From contig JAKIXL010000007.1 in assembly GCA_022709105.1 (NCBI GenBank), positions 6,973 to 20,661 of the forward strand: a DNA stretch of 13,689 bases. The letters are read 5' to 3'. This document shows positions 13,543-13,689 of this stretch, piece after piece (position 1 is the first letter of the stretch; the number at the start of each line of letters is the position of its first letter). The notes beneath the pieces were generated by a model. The model made no database searches. It saw only the letters and a list, made by a program, of their open reading frames with translations, and was not told the DNA's origin. The stretch is from Thermoplasmatota archaeon. GTDB taxonomy: Archaea; Thermoplasmatota; Thermoplasmata; Methanomassiliicoccales; Methanomassiliicoccaceae. The position numbers were made by a program, and so were the translations under genes.

Positions 13543-13689
13543 ATGAACGAACAGGCCTCAGACATCTCAATGGAACGGATATGCCCTAACTGCAAGCATT
13601 TTTATGAGCACGGAAAGACGGAGTGGGAGGACGCCAAGGAGTGTGAGGACTGCACTCGACGCGGCGGCATTTTCGACCACTGGACCCCC
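13543..13689 (+). CDS. small cysteine-rich protein (partial at right edge)
   Basis: The first 49 residues are visible: CPNC (14-17, within ICPNCKHFYEHG) and CEDC (34-37, within ECEDCTRRGG), a zinc-ribbon-like CxxC pair followed by IFDHW. The ATG at 13543 is preceded by GGTGG 4 bases and GGAGG 11 bases upstream. In-frame alternatives are TTG 13525 (GGAGG 9 bases upstream) and GTG 13519, about 25 bases from a TATA-like TTTAACA. The start is therefore undecided. The product is unknown. Confidence 0.55.
   Translation, partial: MNEQASDISMERICPNCKHFYEHGKTEWEDAKECEDCTRRGGIFDHWTP

Noticed and set aside
1..13689. CRISPR arrays, insertion sequences or long direct repeats
   Set aside because: No regularly spaced repeats, transposase-like frames or terminal inverted repeats were seen in reading the window; a self-alignment was not possible here.

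Overview
The window looks archaeal. Several genes have a TATA-like box 24-29 bases upstream of a start codon and no Shine-Dalgarno site (leaderless style), while genes inside the operon have GGAGG-type sites. The coding DNA is GC-rich and the gene families are typical of methanogen-like Euryarchaeota. A Thermoplasmatota/Methanomassiliicoccales-like source is my guess, not a demonstrated assignment.

Left end (1-1233): the 3' end of an unrecognised gene, a small 2TM-domain membrane protein on the minus strand, and a leaderless plus-strand gene resembling the AbiV family of HEPN abortive-infection proteins. A hairpin followed by a T-run lies between the last gene and the converging cobalamin operon.

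Centre (1234-8962, all minus strand, transcribed right to left): a compact cobalt-uptake and corrin-amidation operon. Its order is a Fur-family regulator, a short leader ORF or small membrane protein, cbiM, cbiN, cbiQ, cbiO (an ECF cobalt transporter), cbiA (a,c-diamide synthase), cobQ (cobyric acid synthase with an eight-cysteine N-terminal extension), and a second CobQ-like protein that has lost its glutaminase half. Most junctions are 4-base overlaps or gaps under 25 bases. The cbiM promoter region carries GATAATGAT Fur-box-like sequence over its TATA box and a 17-bp palindrome where transcription should start.

Right half (8963-13689): a double zinc-ribbon membrane protein (minus); a roughly 415-base region without a protein gene that holds a good TATA box, a near copy (15/17) of the cbiM palindrome and a 12-bp stem, best explained as a promoter and gene for an unidentified structured RNA; a TPR-Lhr-type helicase fusion (plus); a small cysteine-containing ORF (minus); a cation diffusion facilitator with a dyad over its promoter (plus); and the start of a cysteine-rich small protein running off the end.

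The most interesting signal is the shared palindrome. It links the cobalt-transport promoter to a putative non-coding RNA about 1.35 kb away and suggests a small metal- or cobalamin-responsive regulon with an RNA member. The evidence is sequence-pattern only.
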